Shown: piece after piece, positions 22,801-34,639 of the stretch
Layout of the letters: the number at the start of each line of letters is the position of its first letter
Numbering within the stretch: the first letter of the stretch is position 1
Assembly: GCA_022747635.1 (NCBI GenBank)
Contig: JAKTNV010000007.1
Coordinates: 4,227,905-4,291,904 of the forward strand
DNA from: Hetaerina americana
Lineage: Eukaryota; Arthropoda; Insecta; Odonata; Calopterygidae
DNA length: 64,000 nucleotides
Direction of reading: 5' to 3'
Position numbers and translations under genes: made by a program
Notes under the pieces: model-generated
What the model saw: the letters and a program-made list of their open reading frames with translations, nothing else
Told to the model about the DNA's origin: nothing
Databases searched by the model: none

Positions 22801-24984
22801 TAATTAACTAATCTTCATTGCTCAATAAAGTTACAAAATGTCAAACAATGATGCAAATTCCTAATCAACTCGAGATGTGACGCGACGCCAAACATTTCGC
22901 ACTCCAAATCGGATCCAGACTGGAAATTTGCAAATCTCAAGAAACGGCCCAGATACGCCGGCATAAACGAGTTCCCTCTTCCCCCCCCCCCCCCCCCCGC
23001 ACATCATGAGATGGACCAGCTGAGTCGCCGCGTTCGCACACAAAGACTCTCGCCTCCTCTGGCGGTCATCCCTGACCCAGAACGTTTGCGGGACAGCTGT
23101 AGGGTCGGGCTCCGAGGCCGACTTTCATCCCTTCTTGCGGTACCCGGAGTGAAAGGTGAAAAAATGCATTCGAATTCCGGAGGGTTATTTCACATGCAAT
23201 CGCTTTAAAATGCAGATATATGGATAAATACATAATTGTAATTCTAAATAAGATACATAAATGTAATTCTAAGTTTTGCATGGATATTACGTTTCGATTT
23301 GCGCGAACCTAAATATAGCAGTTAAGTAATGGGCACGAAATGAGGGTGTAAGCTTTACAATAAATGCCAAAAAATGAAAAAGTAGTTGGTTGAGTTGGTG
23401 TTTGTTATCTCCACGGCCATAGTTTAAGTGGTGGACATAATTTCGGATTCACCACTGCAATCGGCATTGACCATTCATAGAGTCATTTTCTCCGAAGACT
23501 CTTTTATTTTACTCCTGCGCCTCTAAAGTGTATCTGTGGATTCGTAAAAAATGACATTTTATTATAATTTTAAAACTTAAATCGACCATTCCCTTTGCAG
23601 TACGGACGCTTCATACGATCAACACAGCACGAAAACGCAAGCAAAATTGCAACTTGCATAAAACCTAATTATCAAGACTCGAGTTTTGGGACGTGAGAAC
23701 TTTAAATAAAGAACACAAAGAGACATTAAAAGGGATGAACGACTGCAAAATGGTCACTTGCGCTCTGGCGAAAGAGAAAAGAAACAAAGGCAGGCGAAGG
23801 GATAACACGAGACGAAGTGAGGAAAGGCTAAAGGCGAATGAGCCTCCTCCTCCTCTCACGAGATGGCATTGCGACACGAAAAGCTCGACATTAGTACATT
23901 CAGATACTAAATACGTACATGCGGCAGAATATTAAAACAAAACAAATTTCGTAAAAAACCTTGAATTTTAGCGTCAGTCTCCCGACGCTACCATAACTGT
24001 AATGATGTTACCATAGCTGAAATGCAAGAAACTGGATTTTACAAGCTGCAACATGAGATAAACATAAAAGATGGAAAAGAGAGCATAATCGTAATGAAGT
24101 ACTTAAACACAGGGATCAGAAATACTACTAAGTGGTGTGAAAAAGATGCAATTCAGAGAAAATGAATGGCAGACGCTGGTAAACTTCTGTACTCACATTA
24201 ATATTGTTAAATTATTAATACGCTCGTCCCACATGCTGTAGTGCGCAACATAAAACACGAGGAACATCCCAATTAAGGGCCTTTTAGACATTAAACTTGT
24301 AATTGTTTGAAAGAGTATCTCTAAGCAACTTTTTACCACAATTACCGATCACTTCTGAACACTTTTTCGTGAGCTGCACTGGTATATATAATCCCTAGGC
24401 ACAGACGTTCGCCGCCTGGCTATTGAACCCGTAGACAATGAACCAGTTGACCTAATAAGCTGCGTGAAAATAAAAAAAGCCATTTCCTACAAGCAGTGTA
24501 TGGAGTCGAATGAACTCGACTAGCTGATCAACCAATCTAAAAAGGGGTGTGTGGAATTTGCAGCGAAACCATGGTTAATGTGCTGTAGAAGCAGAGAAAT
24601 GAATAGTGGAATTCAAAAACGAATATGGAAAGTTCTGCGAGGGATTCTGCACCCCTAAGAGACTCTTAAGTAAGACTGTAACTCTAAAGCCAATAAATGA
24701 GGACGCTGAGATGGAAAACATTGGTGGAGAACACTGGATAAGTGTTTTGAATGTATGCTATCACCGAAACAGAAAATCAGTCAGAGAAAAAACTGACAAT
24801 TAATAAACGCCGCTACGGTGAGATAAGATCACAGTCTTTAAAACTAGCAAGTAACTTAAAAATAGAATGACATCAAGTGCAGATAAATGCATAATGAGTT
24901 TATCAAGTACGGGGGCAGATCAACAAAAGAACTAAATTTTAGCAAAATCGGAAGAGAGCAGATTTCCAAAGGAATGGAAGCGGA

Positions 24985-24988
<4 letters not shown>
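22800..24988. other. Unassigned sequence with an 18-base C-run
   Basis: No recognisable gene. An uninterrupted run of 18 C lies at 22981-22998, and a CCTCTGGCGG word (CTCF-like) at 23056-23065. The rest is AT-rich without recognisable repeats. Confidence 0.35.

Positions 24989-24989
<1 letters not shown>

Positions 24990-25053
<64 letters not shown>
24990..25053. repeat. (AT)n microsatellite
   Basis: An alternating AT tract of about 64 bases with no palindrome attached on either side. Confidence 0.97.
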
Positions 25054-25054
<1 letters not shown>

Positions 25055-25056
<2 letters not shown>

Positions 25057-25580
25057 ATCTATACCCCTTTTTAAAAAGGATGAGAGAGAGAGTGAGACGG
25101 GAATTTATTGGCAGGTAAAGAGGAATGTATATTCACAGGCATTCTAGCCTCAAATATCAGGCAAGTAACGCCACTCCGGCAGAAACGCAAGGCTCCCGAA
25201 TGAACCGCTCTGCCACCGACGCCATCTCCGTCGCACGTCAGAAATAAACAGTTGCGATACAATACGCCGACCCTCTTTTGTTTCTTTTTTTCTAACCAGG
25301 GCATTCGACAGTGTCAACCGTCACGGGCACGCACAGAAAGAAGGCGTGCCATCTGCCAGTGAACAAAAGCAATCCAGAAGACCTCAAACCACCCAGACAT
25401 GAATGCAGAAGAAATTAGCACAACTCATCCCATTACCATTTAACACTCTGCTGAACGAAAGCGTGGGGCATATTAATCTTACCGCAAACAGTTCTTGCCT
25501 TGGCAAGTTCGGATAAATGCACTTTGTGTTATGAAGACGACACTGCTGGGGGTGATCTACTGAGCGGTCCTTTGACTCGA
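25055..25580. other. Unassigned sequence
   Basis: A short (GA)n run near 25081-25095. No gene or known repeat seen. Confidence 0.3.
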
Positions 25581-25582
25581 AG

Positions 25583-26551
25583 GTCAAGGAACGTTGTTAC
25601 CACGCTCTTGTAAGGCCTCATTTAGAATACGCATGCAGCGTGTGGGATCCGAGTGAAAAAGGTCTCATTCGGGAAATTGAGAAGGTTCAACGCCGGGCAG
25701 CCCGTTTTGTAAAAAATTCCTACAATAAAACGCAAAGCGTCACCGAAATGCTCATGGATTTGGGGTGGGAATCATTGGCTGAGAGACGATTCAATGCAAG
25801 ATTGAAATTATTAAATAAATTTAGATCCGCATGTTTCAGCGCCGAGGTCTCGCAAATTATTCGTACTCCTACATACATTGGTCACTTCGATCATGCATAT
25901 AAAATTCGGGAAATAGATGCCAGAACTAGCCGACTCAAGGACTCCTTCTTCCCACGGACAATACGGGATAGCAACTGCAGGGTTATAGATAGCAAAAATT
26001 CCACTTGCCACCCTCAGCGTCTAAAAAATAATTAGTTGTATTTAAATGCATGCTCCTCCACTAACCTTATGTGTTTTGTTATAAGAAGTCATTCTTTCCG
26101 AATGACCTCATTCGTGTTCTGTTCATCTGTTTTTAAGTTTCCCTTTCAATCCCTCGTCCCTCTCCGCGGGGGGAAATTCCTGCTACCTGCAACGTTGGGT
26201 CGCATTCCCTGCCTTTTACAGACTCTTTGCGGGTAGAGTGTTTCGTGGTGCATTTTCATGTGGTAGTGATGTTTCAATTTCTTGCTTGTTGTGTCCTGGC
26301 TTCCGTGTTGTAGGATGGCTTTCGTGCTGCATCATGGGGTGCAGATTTTTAGTTGTTTTGCGGTATATGTGTTTGCATGAGTATTGGATGAAGGGATTTT
26401 TGCATGAGTGTGTGCGCTGCTGTGGGTGTAATTTTCCGTGTTGTTTTTCTGCATGTGGTATTTTTCCTTTTTACGGTTGGTGACCTAACACCCCCCGCCA
26501 CACGCCCTTGCGGCGGCTTGCGGGGTATTATGTAGATGTAGATGTAGATGT
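25583..26551 (+). mobile_element. CR1-like LINE, 5'-truncated, with 3' UTR and GATGTA tail
   Basis: Homology starts abruptly near 25583 inside the C-terminal region of the LINE ORF and ends with the simple repeat TGTAGATGTAGATGTAGATG at 26531-26550. The 3' terminal segment (CCTAACACC, then CGCCCTTGCGGCGGC and TTGCGGGGTATTA) recurs at the ends of the minus-strand copies at 28.2 and 33.08 kb, which defines the 3' end of this family. Between ORF and tail lies a GT-rich 3' UTR of about 480 bases. Confidence 0.88.
25590..26035 (+). pseudogene. CR1-like LINE ORF2 C-terminus (truncated)
   Basis: The frame encodes the end of a CR1/L2-type ORF2: RPHLEYACSVWDP just before 25650, then EKVQRRAARFVKNSYN, LGWESLAERRFNARLKLL, IIRTPTYIGHFDHAYKIRE and DSFFPRTIRDSN. 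The residue order matches the C-terminus of the copies at 22.3 and 28.5 kb. The endonuclease and polymerase domains are missing through 5' truncation, so it is non-functional although its remaining frame is open to its natural stop at 26033-26035. Confidence 0.88.
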
Positions 26552-26554
26552 TGA

Positions 26555-28182
26555 CTTGAATACTATGGCTACTACGTGTTTACCATCGTTTTCATTTCTG
26601 TCCCATTCTATTTCCATTTCAAAAGCCAATTCCAATTTCAGAACGTAAATTTCCGTAGCAAAAAAATAAATGAAAATGAGTACTTCAATTAAACAGGTGA
26701 TTTGAAGAATCTGGAGACAAATTTATGTTGTGGTTACGAAAACCTGGGAAATGAATAAATGAACTGGGTGAAAAGGGCTGAATCAGTGATGGGACACCTG
26801 ACATCTATTTGGCAAAATAAATTTGTTGGTACGGAAAGCAAATCGCGCAACTGAAAAACATGTGTAAAATCAATCATAGGTTCAGGCACGATGACTAAGA
26901 CAATGCAAACACGAAAAGGCAATTGAGTAAAGGACAGTTATGCGGACGATGAGAAAGGGCGGCCGCGCGCAACATACTCCCGGATAGGAAAATAAGCATT
27001 GAGTGAAAGCGGCGGGAAAACATAAAGGACGTCGTCAGATGGACGCTGAAGAGTGGAGTGGAGAGCAGGCGTCGGCGTGTAGATGGATGGATTTGGGGGT
27101 GGGGGGGAGTGACACCCTTACTACCAGGGATAACATCCACCGCAGCAGAATGACTGAGAGCTGGCGAGCCTCCGACGAATGTCAGGACTAATTTACAATA
27201 AAAAAACATCAAGCGAATTGCCTATTTCAAGAAAAAGAAGTACAAAAGAAAATCGATCTTTCGTGATGACAGGAATTGGTCGTGATTATGTTTTAATTTT
27301 GAACTGAATTATTTGATAATTAAAATGCATGCATCCTCGACGGATTCTCTAAAACCATCAGCACTGAAACATCCGGTTTGGTGCCCACTTTCTAAAATAA
27401 AAAAAGTCGAGTTTCTTGCAATCAAAACCGACTACAGCTATGCCAAGGGCTCACATTCCCGCCGCACCCCTTCGCCAAGGGTTCCATTCCTCTCCTAGGG
27501 TGCTCCACCTTCCGTCAAAGAACGTGCCACCGAAAAATCCCTAAAAATCCTCCTTTCTTACACCATGTGTCACGCATGCGGCTTTAAACAGTTCATATTA
27601 CGAGCTGGGGAAGTATGTGCGGATGCGTCAGTGGAAGTCAGTGCGGATGAATCTGGTTATGGGAAAGACTCCGTCGATACGATATTGACCCGCTCGGGTG
27701 AAATCCCTTCCCGAGCTCTCTGTCCTTTCTCCAGGTGCTAGGGATTAAAAACTTGAGATTACGTTCAACATGATTCTCTTTCATCTCGTTTCACATCTTA
27801 TGCTCCGATTTCCTCACGGCGAGGCGTGGGAGTGCCAGCGAGCCGTTTCCCGAGAGGTCTCAGCCTCAGAGTGGGGGGAGGGAGGCTCGGATCTCATGCG
27901 AACCCCTTGCGTGCCATGGCATGGGCCCTCCTCGCCCGTGCGGTGTACATGCTGCTCTTCTCCACGCACCAGCTATTTTTTCCTATTTGAGATACACGAG
28001 TTTTTATTGCAACTTATGGGTAAACATTAACGTGATTCCCTTTTAATGCATCCAAGAATCTTAGCAGTACGCAAATTTTTAATGACGTACAAAGTTTTGA
28101 TGAAAGATTTCGAAATAAAAATGTTTTTGCGGAACACGGGAGTGGGTCAGGCCGCGAATCAAATTTTAGATTTCTTTCTACA
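26555..28182. other. Unassigned sequence
   Basis: No recognisable gene. A G-run lies at about 27100-27107. A moderately GC-rich patch at 27810-27960 has no domain in any frame. Confidence 0.35.
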
Positions 28183-28183
28183 T

Positions 28184-30295
28184 CTAGATTTACATCATAC
28201 CCCACCCGCAATCCGCCGCAAGGGCGTGTGGCGGGGGGTGTTAGGACACCACCCGTAATTTAGAAAGGAAAAAAAACCGCATGCAAGAACCACAAATTCA
28301 TACATCCACAAAAAAACATGGCATACATTCATGCAAGAACACTTACACCCCACACACATGCAAACACTCAAACTACATCTTGCATACACATGCACCTGAA
28401 AGTATACCTAACAGCTTTGCAGTGTTTAACTTTGCTCCGACTTGTAAAGTCAATGTTTTTAATATTTCTAAAGTGACTTCGGTTTCTTACTATTATGATT
28501 TCTGATTGTTCGGGGAAAGAATGAGTATTTGTCCCTATCTGTCCTGGAATCTATCTCCCTTAGTTTATCTTTGTGGCCTGATCTATCTAAGTAGTGTGGG
28601 GCCATTATAATTCCTTCAGTGTCATAGTTAAACTCGTTTGTTCCGAACCTTTCTAAAAGTCTAAGCCTCGCTTGTTCTCTCCGCACTTCAAGTAGTTCCC
28701 AGCCTGATTCCCCTAAGAGACCTGTCACATTTGTGTTCTTGTCATAACAATTTTTAACGAATCTAGCGGATTTTCTCTGGACTTTATCTAATTCTTTTGC
28801 CAAATTTTCTCCCAAGGGTCCCAAATACTTGCGGCATATTCCAAATGAGGTCTAACTAGAGCAAAATAACACCTCTCTTTAACTTTCTCATTACATTTCC
28901 CCACCACCCGTTTTATGAAGCCAAGTTTCTTTAAAGCTGATCCGCATATTGTCCTGATATGGGCTCCCCATGAAAGGCGTGGTGTTAGAACTACCCCCAA
29001 ATATTTAACTTGATTTACCGTAGTCAATACTGAACCCTCCATTTCGTAGTTTATATCCTGTTCCTGGCTTCCTTTGTTCCAAAATTTCAAAACTGCGCAT
29101 TTATCTATATTAAGTGTTAATCCCCATTTATTGCACCATTCTGAGATATTGTCTAAGTCTCTAGAGAGTAGCTCGCGATCTAGTTGGCTCCTTATTTCCC
29201 TGTATACCACCGTGTTGTCAGCAAATAACCTCAGATTGCTACCAACGTGTGTGCTTAAGTCATTTATGTATATTAAGAACAGAAGAGGCCCTATTACACT
29301 TCCCTGGGGGACGCCCGAAGTTGCATCTCTATCCGTTGAGCACAACTCATCAATGACTACTATTTGTTTGCGATTTGACAAGAAGTCTGTAATACAATTA
29401 ATTCTTTTCTCATTGATTCCATAGTATTTAAGTTTATGTAACAGTTTATTGTGTGGGACTTTGTCGAAGGCTTTTTTGAAATCCAGGAATACTGCATCGA
29501 CTTGTGTGTTGTTTTCTCCCGATCTAAGTATATCGTGAATGAAGAGACCAAGTTGTGTTTCGCAAGATCTGCTTTTCCTAAATCCGTGCTGGTTGTGGAT
29601 TAGTATTTTCTTACTATCAAGAAATCTCATAATGTTAGTGACAATAATGTGTTCCAATATTTTACAAGAGATCGATGCTAAAGAAATGGGTCGGTAATTG
29701 GTTTGTTTATCCCTATCGCCGCCTTTATAGATGGGAGTTATATGGGCTAGCTTCCAGTCGCGAGGCACTGAGCCTTCTTTTATCGATTTTAGAAAAACTA
29801 TATGTAAAAATGGGGCAATGTCTTCAGCTAATTCCTTTAATATTCTAGCAGGTATTTCTCCCGGACCAGGTGCCTTGTGTGCTTTGATACTACGGAGCAG
29901 ATGTACTATTCCCTGCTTGGTCAGTGTTTCCTGGGTGGGTGTGGAGGATCGTTTGGTGCGTTTGTGTTTTTATTGTAGACGCTCTGGAAAAAATGGTTTA
30001 AAATATTTGCCTTTTTCACGCTCTCTGTAATGATTTCTCCATTTTCCGTCTTCAAAGAGTGAACATTTGGACGTTTACCCTGTATTTCCCTAACATAGGA
30101 CCAGAATGACTTTGGATTTTCCTCAAGATATTCGCTTAGTATTTTAGATTTAAAAGAGTGTAGTGCTGTGCGCATAATACTTTTCGTCTTACTACGACAT
30201 TCTTTTAGTTGCTGTTTGGATGTATTGATATAATCTATATCGTCACTTTTTAAACTCTTTTTGAAATTTTACTGTAGCTTTCTTTCGGTGTATTC
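28184..30295 (-). mobile_element. CR1-like LINE, minus-strand segment with polymerase and 3' end
   Basis: Read on the minus strand this runs from the region before the reverse transcriptase (about 30290) through the polymerase and C-terminus to a 3' UTR (28470-28200) and a degenerate GATGTA-type tail at 28200-28184. The 3' UTR matches those of the copies at 26.2-26.5 and 33.1-33.3 kb. At its 5' end it abuts a plus-strand segment with the ORF1 end and endonuclease start of a similar element (30300-31380), an arrangement expected from twin priming. Confidence 0.87.
28468..30290 (-). pseudogene. CR1-like reverse transcriptase with altered catalytic motif (FADN)
   Basis: The minus strand encodes a nearly complete reverse transcriptase. 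In order it shows KAPGPGEIPARIL, DWKLAHITPIYKGG, YRPISLASISCKILEHII, QHGFRKSRSCETQL, motif A with FLDFKKAFDKVPH, motif B SGVPQGSVIGPLLFLIYIND, motif C LRLFADNTVVYRE, motif D WGLTLNIDKCAVLKF and motif E VKYLGVVLTPRLSWGAHI. The C-terminus holds FVKNCYDKNTNV and YSFFPRTIRNHN. Motif C reads FADN where FADD is required: the second catalytic Asp is Asn (codon at 29216-29214). There are also frameshifts near 28800 (one base lost in an A-run) and near 29930. The enzyme would be dead even if the frame were open. Confidence 0.92.
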
Positions 30296-31380
30296 GCGAA
30301 AAATCTCGAATTGACACAATCACAATTAGCATTCCCACCACTCGGCATGTCCTTTATCGTGTTAATTTTGGTATGTCCATCGTAAGGGCAGAGCACACGT
30401 CAGCCTTGATGAGTGTTCAGTATCCTGTCTCCACTGGCGACAACGTTACTCTGAGAGGGAACCACATGAACCTGGCACTATCACCAGCCAAGGCTGAAAG
30501 ATTTGTTTTACTGGAGTTGAGATCCCCGAGTCACTCTCCCCTTCCCTTCAGAAGGATTTTATCCGACACCTCACCCATCAAAGCAAGGTTTTGGTTGTAC
30601 ATTTGGCTGCACTCGGAGGTGAAACGAGTCGAGGCGGAGTTGAAAGTCCGAATTAAATTAAATATTTGCAGTATTGTGCCGCGTATTGACCGCGGAAGGC
30701 TCGTTTGGAGCCGAATAGAGGGTATAAACCAGAGATTTCTGGGATTTTGCCGTGAAATCGGAGCGAACTTCGTTGATCTGAGGCCTGTCTTCACATCTTG
30801 TCGGGTACCCCTTGATCGTTCCGGGATCCATTTTACTGCCGAGGCATCAAAGTTTGTAGCGCGTTGGTTATACTAACTCGTTTCGAGGGTTTAGCATAGT
30901 TGGTAGGTTATGCCTCTCAAATCTCCAAAAATAATCGAACAAACAAACACTTGCATAAAAAATCCATGTAACCGACGGAAAGGTAATAAAATTGGTGCCT
31001 CAAAATACATAAAAGATAGTAATGCGAGTGAATGTAATGCTTTTGCCTCTGTTAACCATGAATCGTCTCGGAACAGTTTTGTTAGCGTACATAAAACCGA
31101 AAAGCAAAAAGTAATTGACCTAATGAAAATTATAACATTAAATTGCCGTAGCATTAGGAACAAAATACCGGATATTGAACATATTTCTGTCAGTACAAAC
31201 GCAGGCATAGTAGTTGGAACGGAAAGTTGGCTCACGGGAGATATAGCAAACAATAAAGTTTTTCCGAGTGGTTTTACAAGTTAAGGAAGGGAGAAACCTA
31301 ATAGATTGGGTGGGGGAGGATTCATTGCTGTAAAGCAATTAAATCTTAAGACTCCGGTTGCAGCGAACAATTTAAAATAA
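30296..31380 (+). pseudogene. CR1-like ORF1 esterase-like end and ORF2 endonuclease start
   Basis: A plus-strand frame at 30373-30876 ends with NICSIVPRIDRGRLVW, INQRFLGFCREIGANFVDL and LDRSGIHFTAEASKFVARWL. This resembles the SGNH/GDSL-like esterase domain found in ORF1 of many CR1 elements (final block D.(S)GIHF). From about 31120, IITLNCRSIRNKIPDIEHI, GTESWLTGDIANNKVFPSGF and, after an in-frame stop, GGGGFIAVK match the start of the APE endonuclease of ORF2. ORF1 is 5'-truncated or frameshifted near its start, and the endonuclease is cut off after about 85 residues. The polymerase is missing on this strand but present head to head on the other. Confidence 0.75.
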
Positions 31381-31384
31381 ACGT

Positions 31385-33075
31385 GGTACATTTCTGTTGC
31401 TCGTGGAACAATGTTTTATTGTGTTAAGGGGCTATCTTTCCTAAACATTTATGCATTGCGTTTCATATTTAACTTTTCTATCGATTGGTTTTTAAATTTT
31501 CTATAAAATTGACTCGACTCTTTGGACACTATCCATGTACTAGCACGCATGTCATCATGGCTTCATTCATTTCCCCCTTTCCTTCTCTGTATCTCCCTCC
31601 CACTCATCCCACCGTCGCATGAGCTTGGCATTATACAATCAATTTGTAAGCTAATTGAAGATTATACAACTGCCTAAATCCGTCATAACATTTGTTGAAA
31701 ATGTGTCTTTTTATTATACCCTTTACTTGTATTTTCAAAGTTAAACCACATACTACGCACATGTATTCTTCTTGATCGAATTCCTGAAGTTCTTAAGGAA
31801 AAGCTGTACATATATACATATTATACTGTACAAGTAAACTCGCATCGGTGGGCACGGTACATAATTAATGCACTGGGTTATTGTTCAATAATATAATTAA
31901 CCTCTTACGAATTGATCACCTACATTGTATACGCATGGCACAGTTTGATGAAAATTGGAACAAAAACGTTTTTCAAAAAGTAACTGTAGATATTTGGAAT
32001 TGAATAATCCATTTTAATTGTCCACATTGGCATTTCAGGTTCAAGTTTCTTTTCATGTCTCAAGCAGTTTTTGAGGGAAATTATTTCATTTCTTCAACCC
32101 TTCAGCCGGTTAGAATTATCATTCAACAGAGATCGATGCGTGATATCGAAAAACTTCCCCCGGTGCCCGACGCACACGAATACCGCCCTCGAATTCCGTG
32201 AATGGCGCTAATTATCGGATCCCCTCTGACTGCCCGCACAAACAAGCAGCCAGTCCGTTTACTCACGGGTTGGCTCGCCACTCAATAGCCAGCCCCCTTG
32301 GTCCCACAGCCCATCTCCAAACTCAGTCAACTCAGTCGACCGCTCGCTTCCCACCCTTGTGTCCGAGGGAAATGGACCGGATGACCACCCGCTGGCCTCA
32401 CGCCCTCAACACCCCCTCCCTCCCCCTCGGCCAACACCCCCCTCCGATAGCACGGTAGTAGGTGGGGGGGTTAGCTTCCTGGGTTTCGCCACATTGCATC
32501 CCTCCACTCAAATTAACTCTGGCGTTCTACAGGGGTTGGTCTCGGCCCTCCCTACTGCTTCATGGGCGTCTTTTAAGGAACGCAATGTTTCTTTCAAATC
32601 CTGCCATCATTTCAGTTGACTTACATTCCGTTTGTCACACATGAAAAGTTTTCATATGAATTACACTCGTAAATTCAGGGATCATTGATTGGCCATACGG
32701 ACACTTATAAATCGCAGTTTAGGTAATAGTTTTCCTTTATGCGATTCATAATATAAGATGCAAATGAGACCATGATCATCATTAATGATACGGGAAATAC
32801 CGATAAGAAGAAGGCTTTGGAGAGGCTGATACATTTTCTTATACTTGATTTGTATTTAAGATATCGGGAAAAGTTTCGGTAAAATAATTTCATTTGCGAC
32901 ATTGCTGCAATGCTTCCAAATTCTTCAAAGTACATCCCTTGAGCCTCAGCGCACTTAACGCCAGCGGCTTTTCCACGACTCGAAGGTCTCCTGGTGGGCG
33001 GATTCCCGAAGGTCCACGAGGGTACGCGTACAAGTTTCTTTGACGGGGAATGGGAAATAGTATACTGGTACCAAG
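31385..33075. other. Unassigned sequence with a C-rich patch
   Basis: AT-rich to about 32150, then a C-rich patch to about 32480 without recognisable coding. No repeat family recognised. Confidence 0.35.
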
Positions 33076-33077
33076 TC

Positions 33078-33320
33078 TGCATCTACATCTACTTAATACC
33101 CCGCAAGCCGCCGCAAGGGCGCGTGGCGTGCGGGGGTGTTAGGACACCACCCGTAATTTAGAAAGAATAAAAACCGCATGCAAAAGCCACAAATCCATTT
33201 CATCCACAAGCAAAACATGGCATACATTCATGCAAGAACACTTACAGCCCACACACATGCAAAAACTCAAACTACCAACTAACATACACATGTACCCACA
33301 AATGTACCTAACATCTTTAA
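33078..33320 (-). mobile_element. Solo 3' end of the CR1-like family
   Basis: On the minus strand this is the 3' UTR and tail of the same LINE family: ATGTAGATG tail (33087-33079), the conserved TTGCGGCGGCTTGCGGGGTA segment (33117-33098) and the GT-rich 3' UTR, closely matching 28200-28430. No coding part is present, so this is an extreme 5' truncation or a non-autonomous derivative that keeps only the 3' recognition end. Confidence 0.85.
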
Positions 33321-33324
33321 GTCG

Positions 33325-33878
33325 GGACTTAAAGGGAGTTGGGGAATCGTCGCGATGGAGTTTCAGAAGGTCTTTGCAAGTAGACACTCGACTCTGATCT
33401 TGGTCGCCCGTCCATCAAGACCGTCGGGAGGAAGATTTTAGCGCAGATCTTTCGCATCGCCAAATTTTCAGTGATAATGGTGTGTCCACTGTCACTGTCT
33501 TATCAATGCCAATATACGATCTGCGTTCATGCGCACACTTGACCGACGGTCATCCGAATTCACCACTTCACGCACACGTCAGGAAAAAATTGTTGCCGAT
33601 ACTTTTAATACAAACCTTGTATTGTCATGGATTCCAAAAATACTTTTAACCCAAGTATCTTTTATTTTGTTTAATCTTTGTATTAGTTCCATATATCTTC
33701 CTTTTTTAAATATTATCAAGTGCAAACGAATTTTCTTCAAAAATCTTTTTTTTAAACTTAAGAATTGATCGATAATTTTTTCTCCTTAAAAACTTCTTGA
33801 TGTAAACAATTTTAACAAGATATTAACTATCGAAATGCAGAGATATTTAGGGTAGGGAGTATATCGATAGGTGGTATA
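33325..33878. other. AT-rich unassigned sequence
   Basis: No gene or recognised repeat. The TA target of the mariner element lies at 33879-33880. Confidence 0.35.
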
Positions 33879-33880
33879 TA

Positions 33881-34633
33881 CGAGGGTCATCCGGAAAGTA
33901 GTACCCGTTCGTGCCGCATGAAGTGCTGACGACGCGAGTAGCCGCTGGACGAGGTCAGATAGCTTCAGTGGCTTGTCTGCCTTCTCTGAGCCTAGTTGCG
34001 TGACGCTAGCATTGCCTGTGTTGTTTCTGTGATTGTTTACAATGTTTAAAAAAATTGAGAACGCCGCCAGTTGTGAAGTGAGGGCAGTGATTAAATTCCT
34101 CAATGCAAGAAACGTTCGCCCATGTGATATTCATCGCCAATTAAAGGAGGTGTATGGAGACAATGTAATGGACGAGTCGTCTGTTCGGCGGTGGTGTCGC
34201 AACTTCAACATGGGGAGGGGGAACACACACGACGATGAGCGTTCGGAGAGACCGTCTGTCATTACAGACCAACTGGTGAGCTCAGTTGACGAATTCGTGA
34301 GGAACGATCGGCGCGTCACAATTGATGACATCTGTGAGCATTTTCCCAATGTTTCTCGAACAATTGTTCATGAAATTGTTAAACACCATCTGCATTATGC
34401 AAAAATTTGTGCAAGATGGGTCCCTCGCGTATCTCAATGAGCTGGCGGCGAAGGACTATGCAGCAGGAATACAGAAACTTGTCACACGTTATGACAAATG
34501 CCTTAATTTGCTGGGAGATTATGTTGAGAAGTAGTTTAAAGTATCCTCTTTCAAATAAAATTTTTTATGTTTGTTAATATTTACTTTTGTGTCTTTATTT
34601 CACGAACGGGTACTACTTTCCGGATGACCCTCG
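33881..34633 (+). mobile_element. Internally deleted mariner element with intact 33-bp TIRs
   Basis: Terminal inverted repeats 33881-33913 (starting CGAGGGTCATCCGG) and 34601-34633 are perfect reverse complements. TA flanks the element on both sides (33879-33880 and 34634-34635), as expected for Tc1/mariner insertion. At 753 bases it is shorter than the usual 1.2-1.3 kb because the catalytic part of the transposase is missing. The ends are intact, so it could be moved by a transposase from a complete copy. The window's first 43 bases belong to another copy. Confidence 0.95.
34042..34534 (+). pseudogene. Mariner transposase, catalytic domain deleted
   Basis: The frame from the ATG at 34042 encodes the N-terminal DNA-binding part: a first helix-turn-helix (AVIKFLNARNVRPCDIHRQL, ending SSVRRWCRNF) and a second (RVTIDDICEHFPNVSRTIV), followed by the mariner signature CARWVPR. 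It then stops at 34438-34440. In a shifted frame, from about 34425 to 34534, LNELAAKDYAAGIQKLVTRY and LGDYVEK give the family's C-terminus. The catalytic DDE/D domain that should lie between is absent, so an internal deletion joined the two ends and shifted frame near 34430-34440. A truncated DNA-binding protein could still be made and might act as a repressor, which is speculative. Confidence 0.93.
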
Positions 34634-34639
34634 TATTTA

